This document shows, one piece after another, positions 49,861-62,690 of a stretch of DNA of 64,000 bases (its first letter is position 1; each line of letters begins with the position of its first letter). The translations under genes were made by a program, and so were the position numbers. A model generated the notes under the pieces. It was not told where the DNA came from, did no database searches, and saw only the letters and a list, made by a program, of their open reading frames with translations. Source of the DNA: G965207045 sp965207045 (GTDB lineage Bacteria; Pseudomonadota; Alphaproteobacteria; Rickettsiales; Anaplasmataceae); contig OZ242261.1 in the NCBI GenBank assembly GCA_965207045.1, positions 248,001 to 312,000 on the forward strand, given 5' to 3'.

Positions 49861-50013
49861 TTTTCTCTCCTTAAATTGCTTAAATAAAGTTAATGGTGAA
49901 GTCTAGCAAATAATGTTTTATTCTTCAAGTATAGAAGCCTCTCTTTTTTTTGTGTAAAGAAGTCTTGAAGGTGTTTTTATAGGAAAATTAACATCAAAAA
50001 TTTTTTATATTTT

Positions 50014-50994
50014 TTAAAAGTGCTCATAGAATTTGTCATCTAAGAGATGTTTTAAATATAATGCAGTGATCAGCATAAAATATAACACAGTGTCTAATTT
50101 GTTTTGGATAGGAAAAAAAGGCGTTTTTGTCAAGATATTAATAAGTAATGGAGATACAAAGAGATATGCTTTTAATTTGCTTTGACCTTGTGTTAAACAG
50201 TAAAGTATAATTAGGAGTGACAGAAATGTATTTGAATACTCTGTATATGATATAGTGAATTGGGTCAGGCTGCTATTATATATCGAGTAAAAAAAATATA
50301 CAAAAATAAGAGGCAGTGATGCTACTATATTTGTTAGTGATAGTATATTAATTGTGCTATTAGAGCGCAAAATTGTTATGCATGATATTACTATCAGCTG
50401 TATGTAAAAAAAATTTAATAGTGTTGATCCTTGTTGAAATAGGTATTTGTAGAAATTTTCTAAATCTATTCCGTTGGGGATAATATTGTAAGATAACGTA
50501 AATGAGATGAATGTTAATAATATTAGTAATGACAAACAGTATATGCTTATTGCGATATCCATTTTTGGTTTTAGGAGCATTGTTGCTAAAATGGAGTTTA
50601 TTAATACTACTGTTGTAAAAATTCCGAATCCTAATAAGAAAACAAAATTGTTAAAGATTGGTATTTGTAGTTCTATTAGTTCTTGTTTCGAGTAAAGGAA
50701 AATATAATGGAAGGTTATGAGTGTTATTCCTGCTAATTGAGAATAGAATGTGATGTTAAATAGATATTTGTATTGATTGTTAACAGAGATGTAAAATATT
50801 AACGAGGATAATGATAATATAAAAATAAAAGCTGATATTTTTATTTGTGACAAAAGTAACGAAATATCTGGGTAAGCTAAATCAGATCTTGATAAGAAAT
50901 TAAATAATCCCAGTAAGAAATAGATAAATGGTGTTATTATACTTAGCAATAACCACTTTTTATATAAAGAGTTCTTGAAGTGGCTATGAAACAT
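50014..50994 (-). CDS. polytopic membrane protein, unknown function
   Basis: From the ATG at 50994, which overlaps the glpX stop as TAATG, the product is 326 residues with about ten hydrophobic segments separated by short loops, many with aromatic residues. The last segment ends in a short charged tail (KHLLDDKFYEHF). The overlap places it in an operon with glpX and the DUF2163 gene. The pattern of helices suggests a transporter or an assembly factor, but there is no motif I can name. Confidence 0.7.
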   Translation of the reverse strand: MFHSHFKNSLYKKWLLLSIITPFIYFLLGLFNFLSRSDLAYPDISLLLSQIKISAFIFILSLSSLIFYISVNNQYKYLFNITFYSQLAGITLITFHYIFLYSKQELIELQIPIFNNFVFLLGFGIFTTVVLINSILATMLLKPKMDIAISIYCLSLLILLTFISFTLSYNIIPNGIDLENFYKYLFQQGSTLLNFFYIQLIVISCITILRSNSTINILSLTNIVASLPLIFVYFFYSIYNSSLTQFTISYTEYSNTFLSLLIILYCLTQGQSKLKAYLFVSPLLINILTKTPFFPIQNKLDTVLYFMLITALYLKHLLDDKFYEHF

Positions 50995-51914
50995 TATGTT
51001 ATGGGGCAATTACTAGTTCGTGTTATATTGTTTTTGCTGATTATTAATGAGTGAACAGTATTATCCTTTTCTACCCCTTTTAGGATTTTGTCGCTTGTTA
51101 CTCCTGAAGCAACAAATATTGTTTCATCATTTTTAATTAATTCATTGCATGAATATATTTTATCAACATCTTTTATTCCCATTAACATAGCCCTTTTTTG
51201 TTTTTCTTCACTATCTAATATCAACTTGCCTTCCATTTGACCTCCGAGTGATTTTAAAGCACTTGCGGCTAATATTCCCTCAGGTGATCCACCTGTTCCC
51301 ATGTATATATCATAATCATTATTTAATAGTATTGAGAGTATTGCGCTTATGTCTCCATCAGTAATTAATTTTATTCTTGCACCCATTTTTCTAATAGAGC
51401 GGATTAATTCATTGTGACGTTGGCGTTTTAATATTACTATAACTAATTCTGATATTGGTATCGATTTTGCTTTTGCTACGTTTTGTAAATTTTCTTCCAG
51501 TGTATATTTTAAGCTTACAATATTGTTTGGTAATCCCTTCCCTACCGCTATTTTTTGCATATAAACATCAGGAGCTTTTAAGAAGCATCCTTTTGCTCCG
51601 TAAGTGATGACTGACATAGAGCCGCTGTCAAAATTTGCACAAATAGCAGTACCTTCTAATGGGTCTAATGCTATATCTATTTCTACTTCTTTCTCTTTTC
51701 CTAATTGTTCTCCAATGTAAAGCATTGGTGCTTGATCTCTTTCTCCTTCTCCTATAACTACAGTGGAACAAAATGGCGCTTCTGACAGGTTTTTTCTCAT
51801 AGCGTCGACTGCTAACTGATCAGCTAAATCTTGATTACCGTAACCAACTACTGTTACTGCTGCTCTAGCAGCACTTTCTGTTGCATTTAGAATATCTGGT
51901 ATAAAATTTTTCAT
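50994..51914 (-). CDS. glpX: class II fructose-1,6-bisphosphatase
   Basis: Removes the 1-phosphate from fructose 1,6-bisphosphate for gluconeogenesis, consistent with a bacterium that feeds on host amino acids rather than sugars. The 306-residue product has the FBPase class II features: AAVTVVGYGNQDLADQLAVD near 19, EGERDQAPMLYIGE near 57, the metal-binding DPLEGTAICANFDSGSMSV near 84 and GTGGSPEGILAASALKSLGG near 206. It starts two bases after the DUF2163 gene and its stop overlaps the next gene. Confidence 0.96.
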   Translation of the reverse strand: MKNFIPDILNATESAARAAVTVVGYGNQDLADQLAVDAMRKNLSEAPFCSTVVIGEGERDQAPMLYIGEQLGKEKEVEIDIALDPLEGTAICANFDSGSMSVITYGAKGCFLKAPDVYMQKIAVGKGLPNNIVSLKYTLEENLQNVAKAKSIPISELVIVILKRQRHNELIRSIRKMGARIKLITDGDISAILSILLNNDYDIYMGTGGSPEGILAASALKSLGGQMEGKLILDSEEKQKRAMLMGIKDVDKIYSCNELIKNDETIFVASGVTSDKILKGVEKDNTVHSLIISKNNITRTSNCPIT

Positions 51915-51916
51915 CT

Positions 51917-52774
51917 TTAACTCTCAACATGCTTGAATAAGTTTTGGCTTCCGGGCAGATGTGGCTCGCCACGGAAATTAATTATATTATTAAATTTGTT
52001 TGTGCAAGTACTAGCGAGTTTATCACAACCGGCAATAATATTATATTGGTCTCCTGGTTTTATTTTGTTTGGTGTGGTTAGAGTAAGTTCAATTTCGTGT
52101 TTGTGGTTATATTTGACGTCTTGTTTGAGATTTGCATTTTCGCCATTTGTAAAAGTGAGGATTCCATATTTGAAATAATTTTTTGGTTTAGATAAAGATA
52201 TGTCAACAAATTTTTTATTTTCTGTGACTATTTCAGTAACTTGCCCTGCATAAAGAAAATCTACTTCTTTTAACTTGCATAACTCATCACAGAATTGTGC
52301 GCGGCAAGATGGAGAAAATTTATTGTTTACTAATTGTTTATTTTTTTCTGAAATTGATTTTATCTCTGCTGTTATTTGATTATCTGTTATTTTGATTTTT
52401 TTAATTCTGCCTGATTTCAATAAAATTTTTTCTTTATTTATATCGTTATAATTTGTGCGAAAAATTGTTATAAATGCATCATTGTATAATCCATGTAAAA
52501 AATTTTTATTGTTAAAGTGATTGATTGATAATTTAATTTGAAAATTATCAGCATTTAAGGAATTAAAGCTTTCTATATTAGAATAAGAAAAAATCTGATC
52601 GGATGTATAAGTTATATTATCTATATATAAATTTCTGTCAAAGTCAGTAACAAAAATTTTTGTAATTAATGTTTTTGGTAATATAGCACAACATGTTGCA
52701 TAATCCATTTTCATTTGTGTCATATGTTTTATAATATGTGCTTTATTTATATAAATACCTATTGTAGTAGACAA
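51917..52774 (-). CDS. DUF2163 family phage/gene-transfer-agent tail protein
   Basis: A 285-residue protein like the DUF2163 (BR0599-type) proteins found in the tail-tip region of alphaproteobacterial gene transfer agents and related phages. Seen are the early DYATCCAI...FVTDFDRNLYID segment (compare the usual F-T-D-x-D-x-x-L), the cysteine-rich SPSCRAQFCDELCKL and the C-terminal signature AGCDKLASTCTNKFNNIINF, then RGEPHLPG. No other capsid or tail gene lies beside it; it heads an operon with glpX. Rickettsiales often keep scattered GTA-like genes, and this looks like one such relic that is still intact. Confidence 0.85.
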   Translation of the reverse strand: MSTTIGIYINKAHIIKHMTQMKMDYATCCAILPKTLITKIFVTDFDRNLYIDNITYTSDQIFSYSNIESFNSLNADNFQIKLSINHFNNKNFLHGLYNDAFITIFRTNYNDINKEKILLKSGRIKKIKITDNQITAEIKSISEKNKQLVNNKFSPSCRAQFCDELCKLKEVDFLYAGQVTEIVTENKKFVDISLSKPKNYFKYGILTFTNGENANLKQDVKYNHKHEIELTLTTPNKIKPGDQYNIIAGCDKLASTCTNKFNNIINFRGEPHLPGSQNLFKHVES

Positions 52775-52974
52775 TGGAAGCTTTATTTTATATCTTTTTA
52801 TGTTTTTTATTGTTGACAGTAAGTATATCGTTATAGTAATCTTCCCTTTAGAACGAGTTGTTTGACAAGTAAATAAACAAATAAGATCGAAATAAGGTAA
52901 AAGATTAGAAAATCTTTAATTTAATTTTTGATTAAGAACAGATTTAGTTCTGTGTGCAATTTAATCTCAAATTA

Positions 52975-55756
<2,782 letters not shown>

Positions 55757-55815
55757 AATTTTTTTTGCATACAGTGCTAAATCTGTTTTTTTGTTTATTT
55801 ACGGTATTTTATTTA

Positions 55816-55921
55816 GTTTGGTGATTATAGCGAGGTGGAAACACTCGATACATTTCGAACTCGGAAGTGAAAACTCTCAGCGCTGATGATACTGTTTTGG
55901 GAAAGTAAGACGTTGCCAAGC
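55816..55921 (+). rRNA. 5S ribosomal RNA
   Basis: About 106 bases, 60 after the 23S end. The terminal stem pairs GTTTGG with CCAAGC, and typical 5S elements are present: GCGAGGTGGAAACACTCG, then CATTTCGAACTCGGAAGTGA and the loop E/helix IV region before GTAAGACGTTGCC. The gyrA start follows only 36 bases later. Confidence 0.9.
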
Positions 55922-55957
55922 TATTTAAGATACTCTATCTTGTCTTTACTGAAAATT

Positions 55958-58543
55958 ATGTCTGATTCTGTAATTCCTGTATCAATTAAGAGCGAATTAT
56001 CTTCTTCATATCTTGCGTATGCGATGAGTGTTATAGTGAGTCGTGCTATTGCTGATGTTCGTGATGGACTTAAGCCAGTTCATAGAAGAATATTATACGC
56101 TATGTATGAATCGGGTTCTTCTGATCAATTTAGGAAATCTGCTCGTGTAGTTGGTGATGTTATGGGAAAATATCATCCTCATGGAGATTCTGCAATTTAT
56201 GATTCTCTTGTTCGTATGGCACAAGATTTTTCTTTATATTTACCTCTAATTGAAGGACAGGGAAATTTTGGTTCAATTGATGGCGATCCTCCTGCCGCAA
56301 TGCGTTATACTGAGGTTAGGTTAGCAAAATTTGCTGATCTTATTTTATCTGATATTGATCATGCTACTGTTGATTTTAAGCAAAATTATGATGGAGTTGA
56401 ATATGAGCCTTTGGTTTTACCTGCTTTAGTTCCAAATATATTACTTAATGGTTGTAATGGAGTTGCTGTTGGTATGGCTACTAGTATACCAACTCATAAT
56501 TTAGGAGAACTAATTGATGCTTGCTTACTGTATATAAATAATGTTGATGTTACTGTAGACGAACTGTTAACAGTTTTGCCTGGCCCGGATTTTCCTACTG
56601 GTGGTTTTATTGTTGGGCGTTCTGGTATAAAAAGTGCTTTTTCTACAGGGAAAGGAATTATTTATCTTAGGGGGAAAAGTCATATAGAAAATGTTGATAA
56701 TGGTAAGAATTTGATTGTTATAGATGAGATTCCATATCAAGTGAATAAAGCTAAATTAATCGAAAGTGTAGTTCAGCTGATACGGGACAAGAAAATTGAT
56801 AATATTTCTGATATAAGGGATGAATCAGATAGGTCTGGAATAAGGTTAGTAATCGAACTAAAGCGGCACGTTAATCATCAAATTGTTTTTAATCAATTAC
56901 TTGATTTGACTTCATTGCAGGTAACTTTCGCTATAAACCTAACTGTTCTTAATGGTTCTAGGCCATCTTTGATGAATCTGAAGGAAATAATTGCAGCTTT
57001 TATTGATTTTCGTAAAGAAGTTGTGACTCGTAGAATAAAGTTTAAATTGCAGAAATCTAGACAAAAAGCAAATCTATTAGTTGCTTTGTATATATCTTTA
57101 CTAAATATTGATGAAATTATATCACTTATTAAGTCGTCTGAAAATAACAAAGAAGCTACTTTGAAGTTATTGAATAAAAGGTGGACTATAAACCAAGAAG
57201 TTGTTGATTATATACTTTTAATATCAGGCCTTTCTATTTCTCTTACAGATTACTTTTTAAGTGAGTCTCAGGTAAAAGTAATTTTAGACATGAAATTGCA
57301 TCGCTTGACAAATTTAGAACAGAGCAAGATTGCTAGTGAGCTTGATAATAACATTGAAAAAATTAAAAATTGTATTAAAATTTTGTCTTCAGAATCTTTG
57401 TTGATGGAGATAATTAAGGATGAGCTTTTAGATAGTAAGGCAAAATTTTCTGTTCCTAGAAAAACTGTTATAGAAGATGGAGATATTGATAAAGATATTG
57501 AAGATTTTATACAGAAGGAAGAGGTTGTTGTGACCGTTACCAGTGCTGGTTATATAAAACGTGTTAATCTTTCTAATTATAAATCACAACGTCGTGGTGG
57601 TAAGGGAAAAATTGGTCAAAGTACTAAAGGGACTGATTTTACATCAAAGGTTTTTGTTGCTAATACACATACCAATATGTTGTTTTTCTCGAATAAAGGC
57701 CAAGTCTATAGAACTAAGGTGTATAAATTGCCGACTGGGGAACCTCAATCACGTGGTCGTGCTTTAGTCAATATTTTTCCTCTGAAAGATAGTGAAATTA
57801 TTAATAATATAATGCCTTATCCTGAAGAGACAGCTGATCTTAATGTGTTATTTGTAACTTCAAGTGGTAAAGTTAGACGGAATTTGTTGAATGATTTTTC
57901 ATATATTCCTGTTAGTGGCAAAATAGCTGTGCGTCTAAAAGATGGGGATAAATTGGTTTCATTGAAGGTATGTAAAGAAGATGATCATTTATTAATTGCA
58001 ACAAAGATGGGTAAAAGCATACGTTTTGCTGTGAATGAAGTTAGATTATTCAAGAGCCGTACTTCTGATGGTGTAAGAGGAATAAAATTATCTTCTGACG
58101 ATGAAGTTATTTCAATGTCTATTCTCAATAATGTTGCTATAGGCGCTGAAGTGAGGGGATCTTATTTTAAAGATGATAATGTTTTGAATAACGAGAAACG
58201 TAAGTATTATAAGCAAAATGAGCAATTTATTTTGACCGTTACTGAGAATGGTTTTGGTAAGAGGTCTTCTTCTTACGAGTATCGCTCGACTAGTCGTGGT
58301 GGTATTGGTGTTCTCAATATTGTTACTTCGAAACGTAATGGTGGGGTTGTTGCTAGTTTTCCAGTGGATAATAATGATCATATTATGTTGATAACTGATA
58401 AGGGGAAACTTATAAGAATTGCTGTTGATAATATTCGTATAAGCGGACGTAGTACTCAAGGTGTTACTTTATTCAGGACCAAAAAAGATGAAAAAGTTGT
58501 ATCTGTAGCAAAAATTGAAGAACAGATAGAGGAAGAAGAATAG
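55958..58543 (+). CDS. gyrA: DNA gyrase subunit A
   Basis: DNA-cleaving subunit of gyrase. From the ATG at 55958 (MSDSVIPVSIKSELSSSYLA) the product is 861 residues with the active-site tyrosine in AAMRYTEVRL, the quinolone-resistance region KYHPHGDSAIYDSLVRMAQ, and a C-terminal beta-pinwheel with the GyrA box QRRGGKG. The serine and aspartate equivalent to E. coli S83 and D87 are present, unlike the alanine reported in Ehrlichia. The frame is open upstream to 55886, but that would lie inside 5S rRNA. It may be transcribed by read-through from the rRNA promoter. Confidence 0.97.
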   Translation: MSDSVIPVSIKSELSSSYLAYAMSVIVSRAIADVRDGLKPVHRRILYAMYESGSSDQFRKSARVVGDVMGKYHPHGDSAIYDSLVRMAQDFSLYLPLIEGQGNFGSIDGDPPAAMRYTEVRLAKFADLILSDIDHATVDFKQNYDGVEYEPLVLPALVPNILLNGCNGVAVGMATSIPTHNLGELIDACLLYINNVDVTVDELLTVLPGPDFPTGGFIVGRSGIKSAFSTGKGIIYLRGKSHIENVDNGKNLIVIDEIPYQVNKAKLIESVVQLIRDKKIDNISDIRDESDRSGIRLVIELKRHVNHQIVFNQLLDLTSLQVTFAINLTVLNGSRPSLMNLKEIIAAFIDFRKEVVTRRIKFKLQKSRQKANLLVALYISLLNIDEIISLIKSSENNKEATLKLLNKRWTINQEVVDYILLISGLSISLTDYFLSESQVKVILDMKLHRLTNLEQSKIASELDNNIEKIKNCIKILSSESLLMEIIKDELLDSKAKFSVPRKTVIEDGDIDKDIEDFIQKEEVVVTVTSAGYIKRVNLSNYKSQRRGGKGKIGQSTKGTDFTSKVFVANTHTNMLFFSNKGQVYRTKVYKLPTGEPQSRGRALVNIFPLKDSEIINNIMPYPEETADLNVLFVTSSGKVRRNLLNDFSYIPVSGKIAVRLKDGDKLVSLKVCKEDDHLLIATKMGKSIRFAVNEVRLFKSRTSDGVRGIKLSSDDEVISMSILNNVAIGAEVRGSYFKDDNVLNNEKRKYYKQNEQFILTVTENGFGKRSSSYEYRSTSRGGIGVLNIVTSKRNGGVVASFPVDNNDHIMLITDKGKLIRIAVDNIRISGRSTQGVTLFRTKKDEKVVSVAKIEEQIEEEE

Positions 58544-58797
58544 CAATCTGCTCAGAGTCTATCTTACACTTGCTGCGATTATCCTTCTACTTAGAGTAAA
58601 TAACAACTTAATTGTGGAGGAGGAGGTTGTATTGATACTTTTAATAATTTTGTTGCGATTTTAGATAAATCTTGTTATTTGCACTCAACACAATAAGAGC
58701 CTATATTGGAAAAATACTGTCCTCTTTTTTGTTGTTCTAAGAATAATTGTTTGTGTTTTATGTGTGTTTTTTTTCAAGTTCTGTGTCAAATGTTGGG

Positions 58798-59968
58798 CTA
58801 TATATAATTTCTATACGTATCAATAACGTGCCCTTGATCAGTTAATCCCTGTTTTGGTTTATGAGGTGACCACTTATCTCTATATTCCGATAAACCTTTA
58901 ATAATTTCATCTGCACGCGCAGATTTAGATTCTGAAACAAAATCATATTCTCTTCCACAACTTTTAACAATGCTGTTTTTACCAGAATAAAACTTGCCTG
59001 TAACACAAGTGTAAAAATACTGTGTTAAATTCGATTCATCTAAGTAATGGATTCTATAAAAGTGTTTTACACTGTTGCTGCTATGCAGCACTTTTTCATT
59101 TTTAATTTTAGGTACAAGATAGCCTGTGATGCATATTGTTTTACTAAATTCTAAAATTGGAAATGTATTAGCTAATTTGTATTAATTGTATATTTTATAT
59201 TCGCTGCAATCATTGACAACAAGTTGCCATAAACTTTGGCTAGCATGTTCAAATATTCTATGTATATATTGTCTATTTTATGTCTATAATTGCGTAGCAC
59301 CTTTAGAATTACGATATTTACAGCATGCAAGTAGTTCTTTTAATGTTAGTATTTTAAGAACAGAACCATATTTATCAAAAAGTACTGGAGCATGTTTATA
59401 TAAATTTTCAATTTGGGTCAAATTTCCGATATATCTGAGTACTCTTTATTTCTAAATACTGTATATTTGAATATTTTATAATCTTTTACCAACTGGGATA
59501 ATAAGAAGCTGCTATTTTCTTTTCTTAGTTTATTTATATGTAAAAGAAATTTTTCAAGAGCATCTGTGTTTTATTAGTTCTGCTTTTATTTTTTGATTGC
59601 AAAGGTGAAATTAAGAAAGTCTTGATAGATATCATCATTTCCGTGAAATTTATATAAATTTTTAATCTGGATCAAACCTTCTATCGTTTCTGATATTTCT
59701 AAATATTTTGCCAGTCTCAATGTTGTGTTTCAAATGACATAAAAAGCTGCTATCTTTTTTTCTTAGTTCATATATATATATATATATTTCTTCCCGAAGC
59801 GCTTTTATTTTGATCTGGATTTGTTAAATTACTATTGAGAAACAAATAAAATATTTTATTTTCTTCTAATATTTCTGCTTTTAACATTTTTGAACTGAGA
59901 TCAATTATCGCTATAGCAATATTATTACTATTTATCAATATTAATTGATGCATAGATGAGAACAAAAT
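58798..59968 (-). pseudogene. decayed repeat-containing gene
   Basis: The minus strand from purF down to 58798 reads as one broken protein. Pieces in order: INSNNIAIAIIDLSSKMLKA to SASGRNIYI (59940-59790), broken at a TA run; YELRKKDSSFLCHLKHNIE (near 59750); LAKYLEISETIEGLIQIKNL with YKFHGNDD (near 59710-59600); a related second unit ELRKENSSFLLSQLVKDYK and IGNLTQIENLYKHAPVLFDK (near 59535-59370); KELLACCKYRNSKGATQL; FEHASQSLWQLVVNDCSEYK, and after one in-frame stop an open run to 58798 (TICITGYLVPKIKNEKVL ... GHVIDTYRNYI). Units 1 and 2 are repeats. Not recognised. Confidence 0.6.
59770..59787. repeat. TA dinucleotide run in a broken gene
   Basis: About eight TA units. The minus-strand frame reads into it as ...SGRNIYI and out of it as YELRKK only if one base is gained or lost, so the run is the site of a frameshift. 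Confidence 0.8.
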
Positions 59969-59969
59969 T

Positions 59970-61319
59970 TTAAATAATATAATTTCCAGTAAAACAAGCA
60001 TCACAGTGTTTCTTTTTATTCACAGCTTTGTATAAGCCATTTATGCTGACAAAATTTAAGGTATCTACTTCAATCAGTTGTGCGATCTCACTGATGGATT
60101 TTTTGTTTGCTATCAGTTTGTTTTGGTCAGGTGTATCAACACCATAAAAACAAGGATGAGTCATTGGTGGGCTTGAAATCTGCATATGTATTTCCTTGGC
60201 ACCAGCATCTCTTATTAAACGCACTATTTTACGTGATGTATTGCCACGTACTATACTATCATCAATTAATATGACTCTTTTTCCATTTAATACGTTTTTG
60301 TTGGCATTATGCTTGAGCCTTATGCTTAGGCTACGTAATTCTTTTGTAGGTTCAATAAATGTTCTGCCAACGTAATGATTACGAATAATACCATATCCAA
60401 GTGGTATATTTGATTCTTGTGAATAACCAAGAGCTGCAGCATTGCCTGAATCTGGTACTGGCACAACTACGTCGGCTGCATTTTGCTTCTGATTTTCTTG
60501 TGCCATTATTCTTCCTATTTCTTTTCGTACTTTATAAGTAGATAAACCATCTATGATACTATCTGGTCTTGCAAAATATATATATTCAAAGATACATGAT
60601 CTTTGTTCTTGTTGTGTTAATGGATAAAGACTTTTTATATTATTTTGATTATCTATTATTATCATCTCTCCAGCTCTAACATCTCTTATCATAGATGCAC
60701 TGACCATGTCAAAAGCGCAAGATTCAGATGATAATACATAAGAATTTTTTAATTTACCTAATGCAAGTGGCCTTATTCCCATGGGATCTCTCATGCCAAT
60801 TACCAAATTTTCTGTCATTATAACAAGTGAGTAAGCTCCTTTTATTTGAGACAGTGCATCGATGATACTTTCAACAAAATCTGTTTTTTTGCTAATTGCA
60901 ATAAGATGAATCAAGACTTCTGTATCTACATCAGAACGAAATATATGTCCAGCTCTTATTAATTTCTCTCTCAGTGTTGAAGCGTTTATGAGGTTACCAT
61001 TATGTGCAAGGGCTATATTACCCAAGCAAGTATAAGCACATACAGGTTGTTGCAAACTATTTTTATCTTTTCTGCCGCTAGTGGAGTAACGAACATGTCC
61101 TATAGCTGACTTACCTTTTATATTGTTAAAGCTATTAAATCTGTAATTTATATGCTCATTTATGTAAACAGAAGAAATTTCTTGCGAATTATCTCTAATA
61201 GCTATTCCAGCTCCCTCTTGTCCTCTGTGTTGTAAAGCATGCAAACCAAGAGAGCAGTACATAGGGGCATTTTCTATAGAGTTGACTGCAAATATTCCAC
61301 ATTTCTCTTTTATTGTCAT
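59970..61319 (-). CDS. purF: amidophosphoribosyltransferase
   Basis: First committed step of purine synthesis: PRPP plus glutamine gives phosphoribosylamine. The 449-residue protein has a short propeptide before the catalytic cysteine (MTIKEKCGIFAV, Cys7), the glutaminase motif LQHRGQEGAGIAI near 29, and the phosphoribosyltransferase PRPP loop VILIDDSIVRGNTSRK near 350. The ending YKAVNKKKHCDACFTGNY is typical. The small membrane-protein gene 61323-61721 is just upstream, 3 bp away. Confidence 0.97.
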   Translation of the reverse strand: MTIKEKCGIFAVNSIENAPMYCSLGLHALQHRGQEGAGIAIRDNSQEISSVYINEHINYRFNSFNNIKGKSAIGHVRYSTSGRKDKNSLQQPVCAYTCLGNIALAHNGNLINASTLREKLIRAGHIFRSDVDTEVLIHLIAISKKTDFVESIIDALSQIKGAYSLVIMTENLVIGMRDPMGIRPLALGKLKNSYVLSSESCAFDMVSASMIRDVRAGEMIIIDNQNNIKSLYPLTQQEQRSCIFEYIYFARPDSIIDGLSTYKVRKEIGRIMAQENQKQNAADVVVPVPDSGNAAALGYSQESNIPLGYGIIRNHYVGRTFIEPTKELRSLSIRLKHNANKNVLNGKRVILIDDSIVRGNTSRKIVRLIRDAGAKEIHMQISSPPMTHPCFYGVDTPDQNKLIANKKSISEIAQLIEVDTLNFVSINGLYKAVNKKKHCDACFTGNYII

Positions 61320-61322
61320 AAA

Positions 61323-61721
61323 TCAACTATGCTTAACATACTTTTTTAACAATTTTTGTGACATAGCTTTTGGATCAACACCATCTTTGGCATTTACCAA
61401 TCCATCTTTAACCTCAAAATATTCATTTATGAAATTTTCCAAATCAGATACCGATTGTCTTAGTTCATTATCTGCACCTTTATTGGAATTCATTGTAATA
61501 ATTCCAAAAACCATGGAGATTATTGATATAATACATATTGTTGATAAGGCAATGATCAAAGTAGTGTTATTAGTTTCTTCGATTTTATTAATCAGCGTAA
61601 TAATGATTGGAATAAGAACTGTAGAAATAGCTGTAGAAGCTGTTGTCACAACAGAAGCAGTATTGAGTCTTTGCACATTTTTTAGTATATCCTGAAGGTT
61701 CGATTGACGATTGTTTTCCAT
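61323..61721 (-). CDS. small two-helix membrane protein
   Basis: 132 residues, with a polar N-terminus, two membrane helices (about 20-45, STVLIPIIITLINKI, and 52-76, LIIALSTICIISIISMVFGI) and a soluble helical tail ending KLLKKYVKHS. It starts just before purF, 3 bp apart, so the two are likely co-transcribed. No family recognised; similar small proteins are common orphans in this bacterial group. Confidence 0.6.
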   Translation of the reverse strand: MENNRQSNLQDILKNVQRLNTASVVTTASTAISTVLIPIIITLINKIEETNNTTLIIALSTICIISIISMVFGIITMNSNKGADNELRQSVSDLENFINEYFEVKDGLVNAKDGVDPKAMSQKLLKKYVKHS

Positions 61722-61778
61722 ACAAAAAACCAGACTAATACTACATACCTATAATTATACATGAAAATTCATGTATAT

Positions 61779-62621
61779 CTAGGCTATTTTTTTTACTTCT
61801 AGTAACTCTAATATATAATCTAGATCCTTGATTTTGTGATCTTTATAATAGATTTTTATTTTTTGTATTACCTCAAAATCTTTGTTAATTTTTTTGTCTA
61901 TTATTTCATGATATTTTATATAATATTGGCTGAAAAATTCTTTAGCTTTATCTGAGGGGAGAAAGGAAAGTATTTCAGCTATTGTCTTTGGTGTTTGAAA
62001 ATGTTGCCAATCTATAGGCGAGGTCCACAAACCACCCCATACAGTAAAGCCATTTTCTTTAAACAATCCTATTATATCCTCCACCATACCAGGGTGCTTT
62101 TTGATGCGATTTATATAATCCTTGCCTCCACTGGGGATAAGAAGTATATTATCTGGATCTTGTGCGTTTATATATGGGTTTTGTACAATATTTACATCAA
62201 TTGCTAAGCCGTATGAATGTATAGATAAAGCATGCCCTGCAGTAATTTTACGGCAATAGAAAGCAGAAGTAACATTTTTATTCTCCTCTTCAGCGGAAGA
62301 CTCTAAAGGTAAGATATAAGCAATAGGAAATTTTTTATTAAATAGTTCTTTAAAAATAGTTACAACACTATCAGCAACAGCATCCATTACTATTATTTGT
62401 CCATCATTGCGAATTTGACCATCAAAATCGTAGTGCGAAACTGTAATAAGTGATAACCTATCCAGATCTACTGGGCATTCTGGATTCCACATTTTTTGCC
62501 TTTTTAGCTCTGATTTGATTTGTTCAGTTAGTGTTTCGATTTTAAAATTTTCTTTGGAATAAAGCTGAAACGGTGCAATATTAACAATAACCAATAATAA
62601 TAACAATATTTTAGTGTACAT
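61779..62621 (-). CDS. exported M15-family peptidase (D-Ala-D-Ala carboxypeptidase type)
   Basis: The 280-residue product starts with a signal peptide (MYTKILLLLLVIVNIAPFQL) and has the zinc-binding motifs of M15 peptidases: SIHSYGLAIDVNIVQNPY (His and Asp) near 145 and SPIDWQHFQTP (catalytic/zinc Asp-x-x-His) near 210. Such enzymes trim peptidoglycan stem peptides in the periplasm or act as lysins. Together with murJ and asd it suggests that peptidoglycan or a trace of it exists. It is divergent from folE. Confidence 0.9.
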   Translation of the reverse strand: MYTKILLLLLVIVNIAPFQLYSKENFKIETLTEQIKSELKRQKMWNPECPVDLDRLSLITVSHYDFDGQIRNDGQIIVMDAVADSVVTIFKELFNKKFPIAYILPLESSAEEENKNVTSAFYCRKITAGHALSIHSYGLAIDVNIVQNPYINAQDPDNILLIPSGGKDYINRIKKHPGMVEDIIGLFKENGFTVWGGLWTSPIDWQHFQTPKTIAEILSFLPSDKAKEFFSQYYIKYHEIIDKKINKDFEVIQKIKIYYKDHKIKDLDYILELLEVKKIA

Positions 62622-62690
62622 TAATATATATATTCTAAAATTTGCCGCAGTTTAATATCTTTTTGTGTTGAATGCAAGTTTAAATTCGGT

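Noticed and set aside
55886..55957. Upstream extension of gyrA
   Set aside because: The frame is open to 55886, but these codons overlap the 5S rRNA and do not resemble GyrA; the family start is at 55958.
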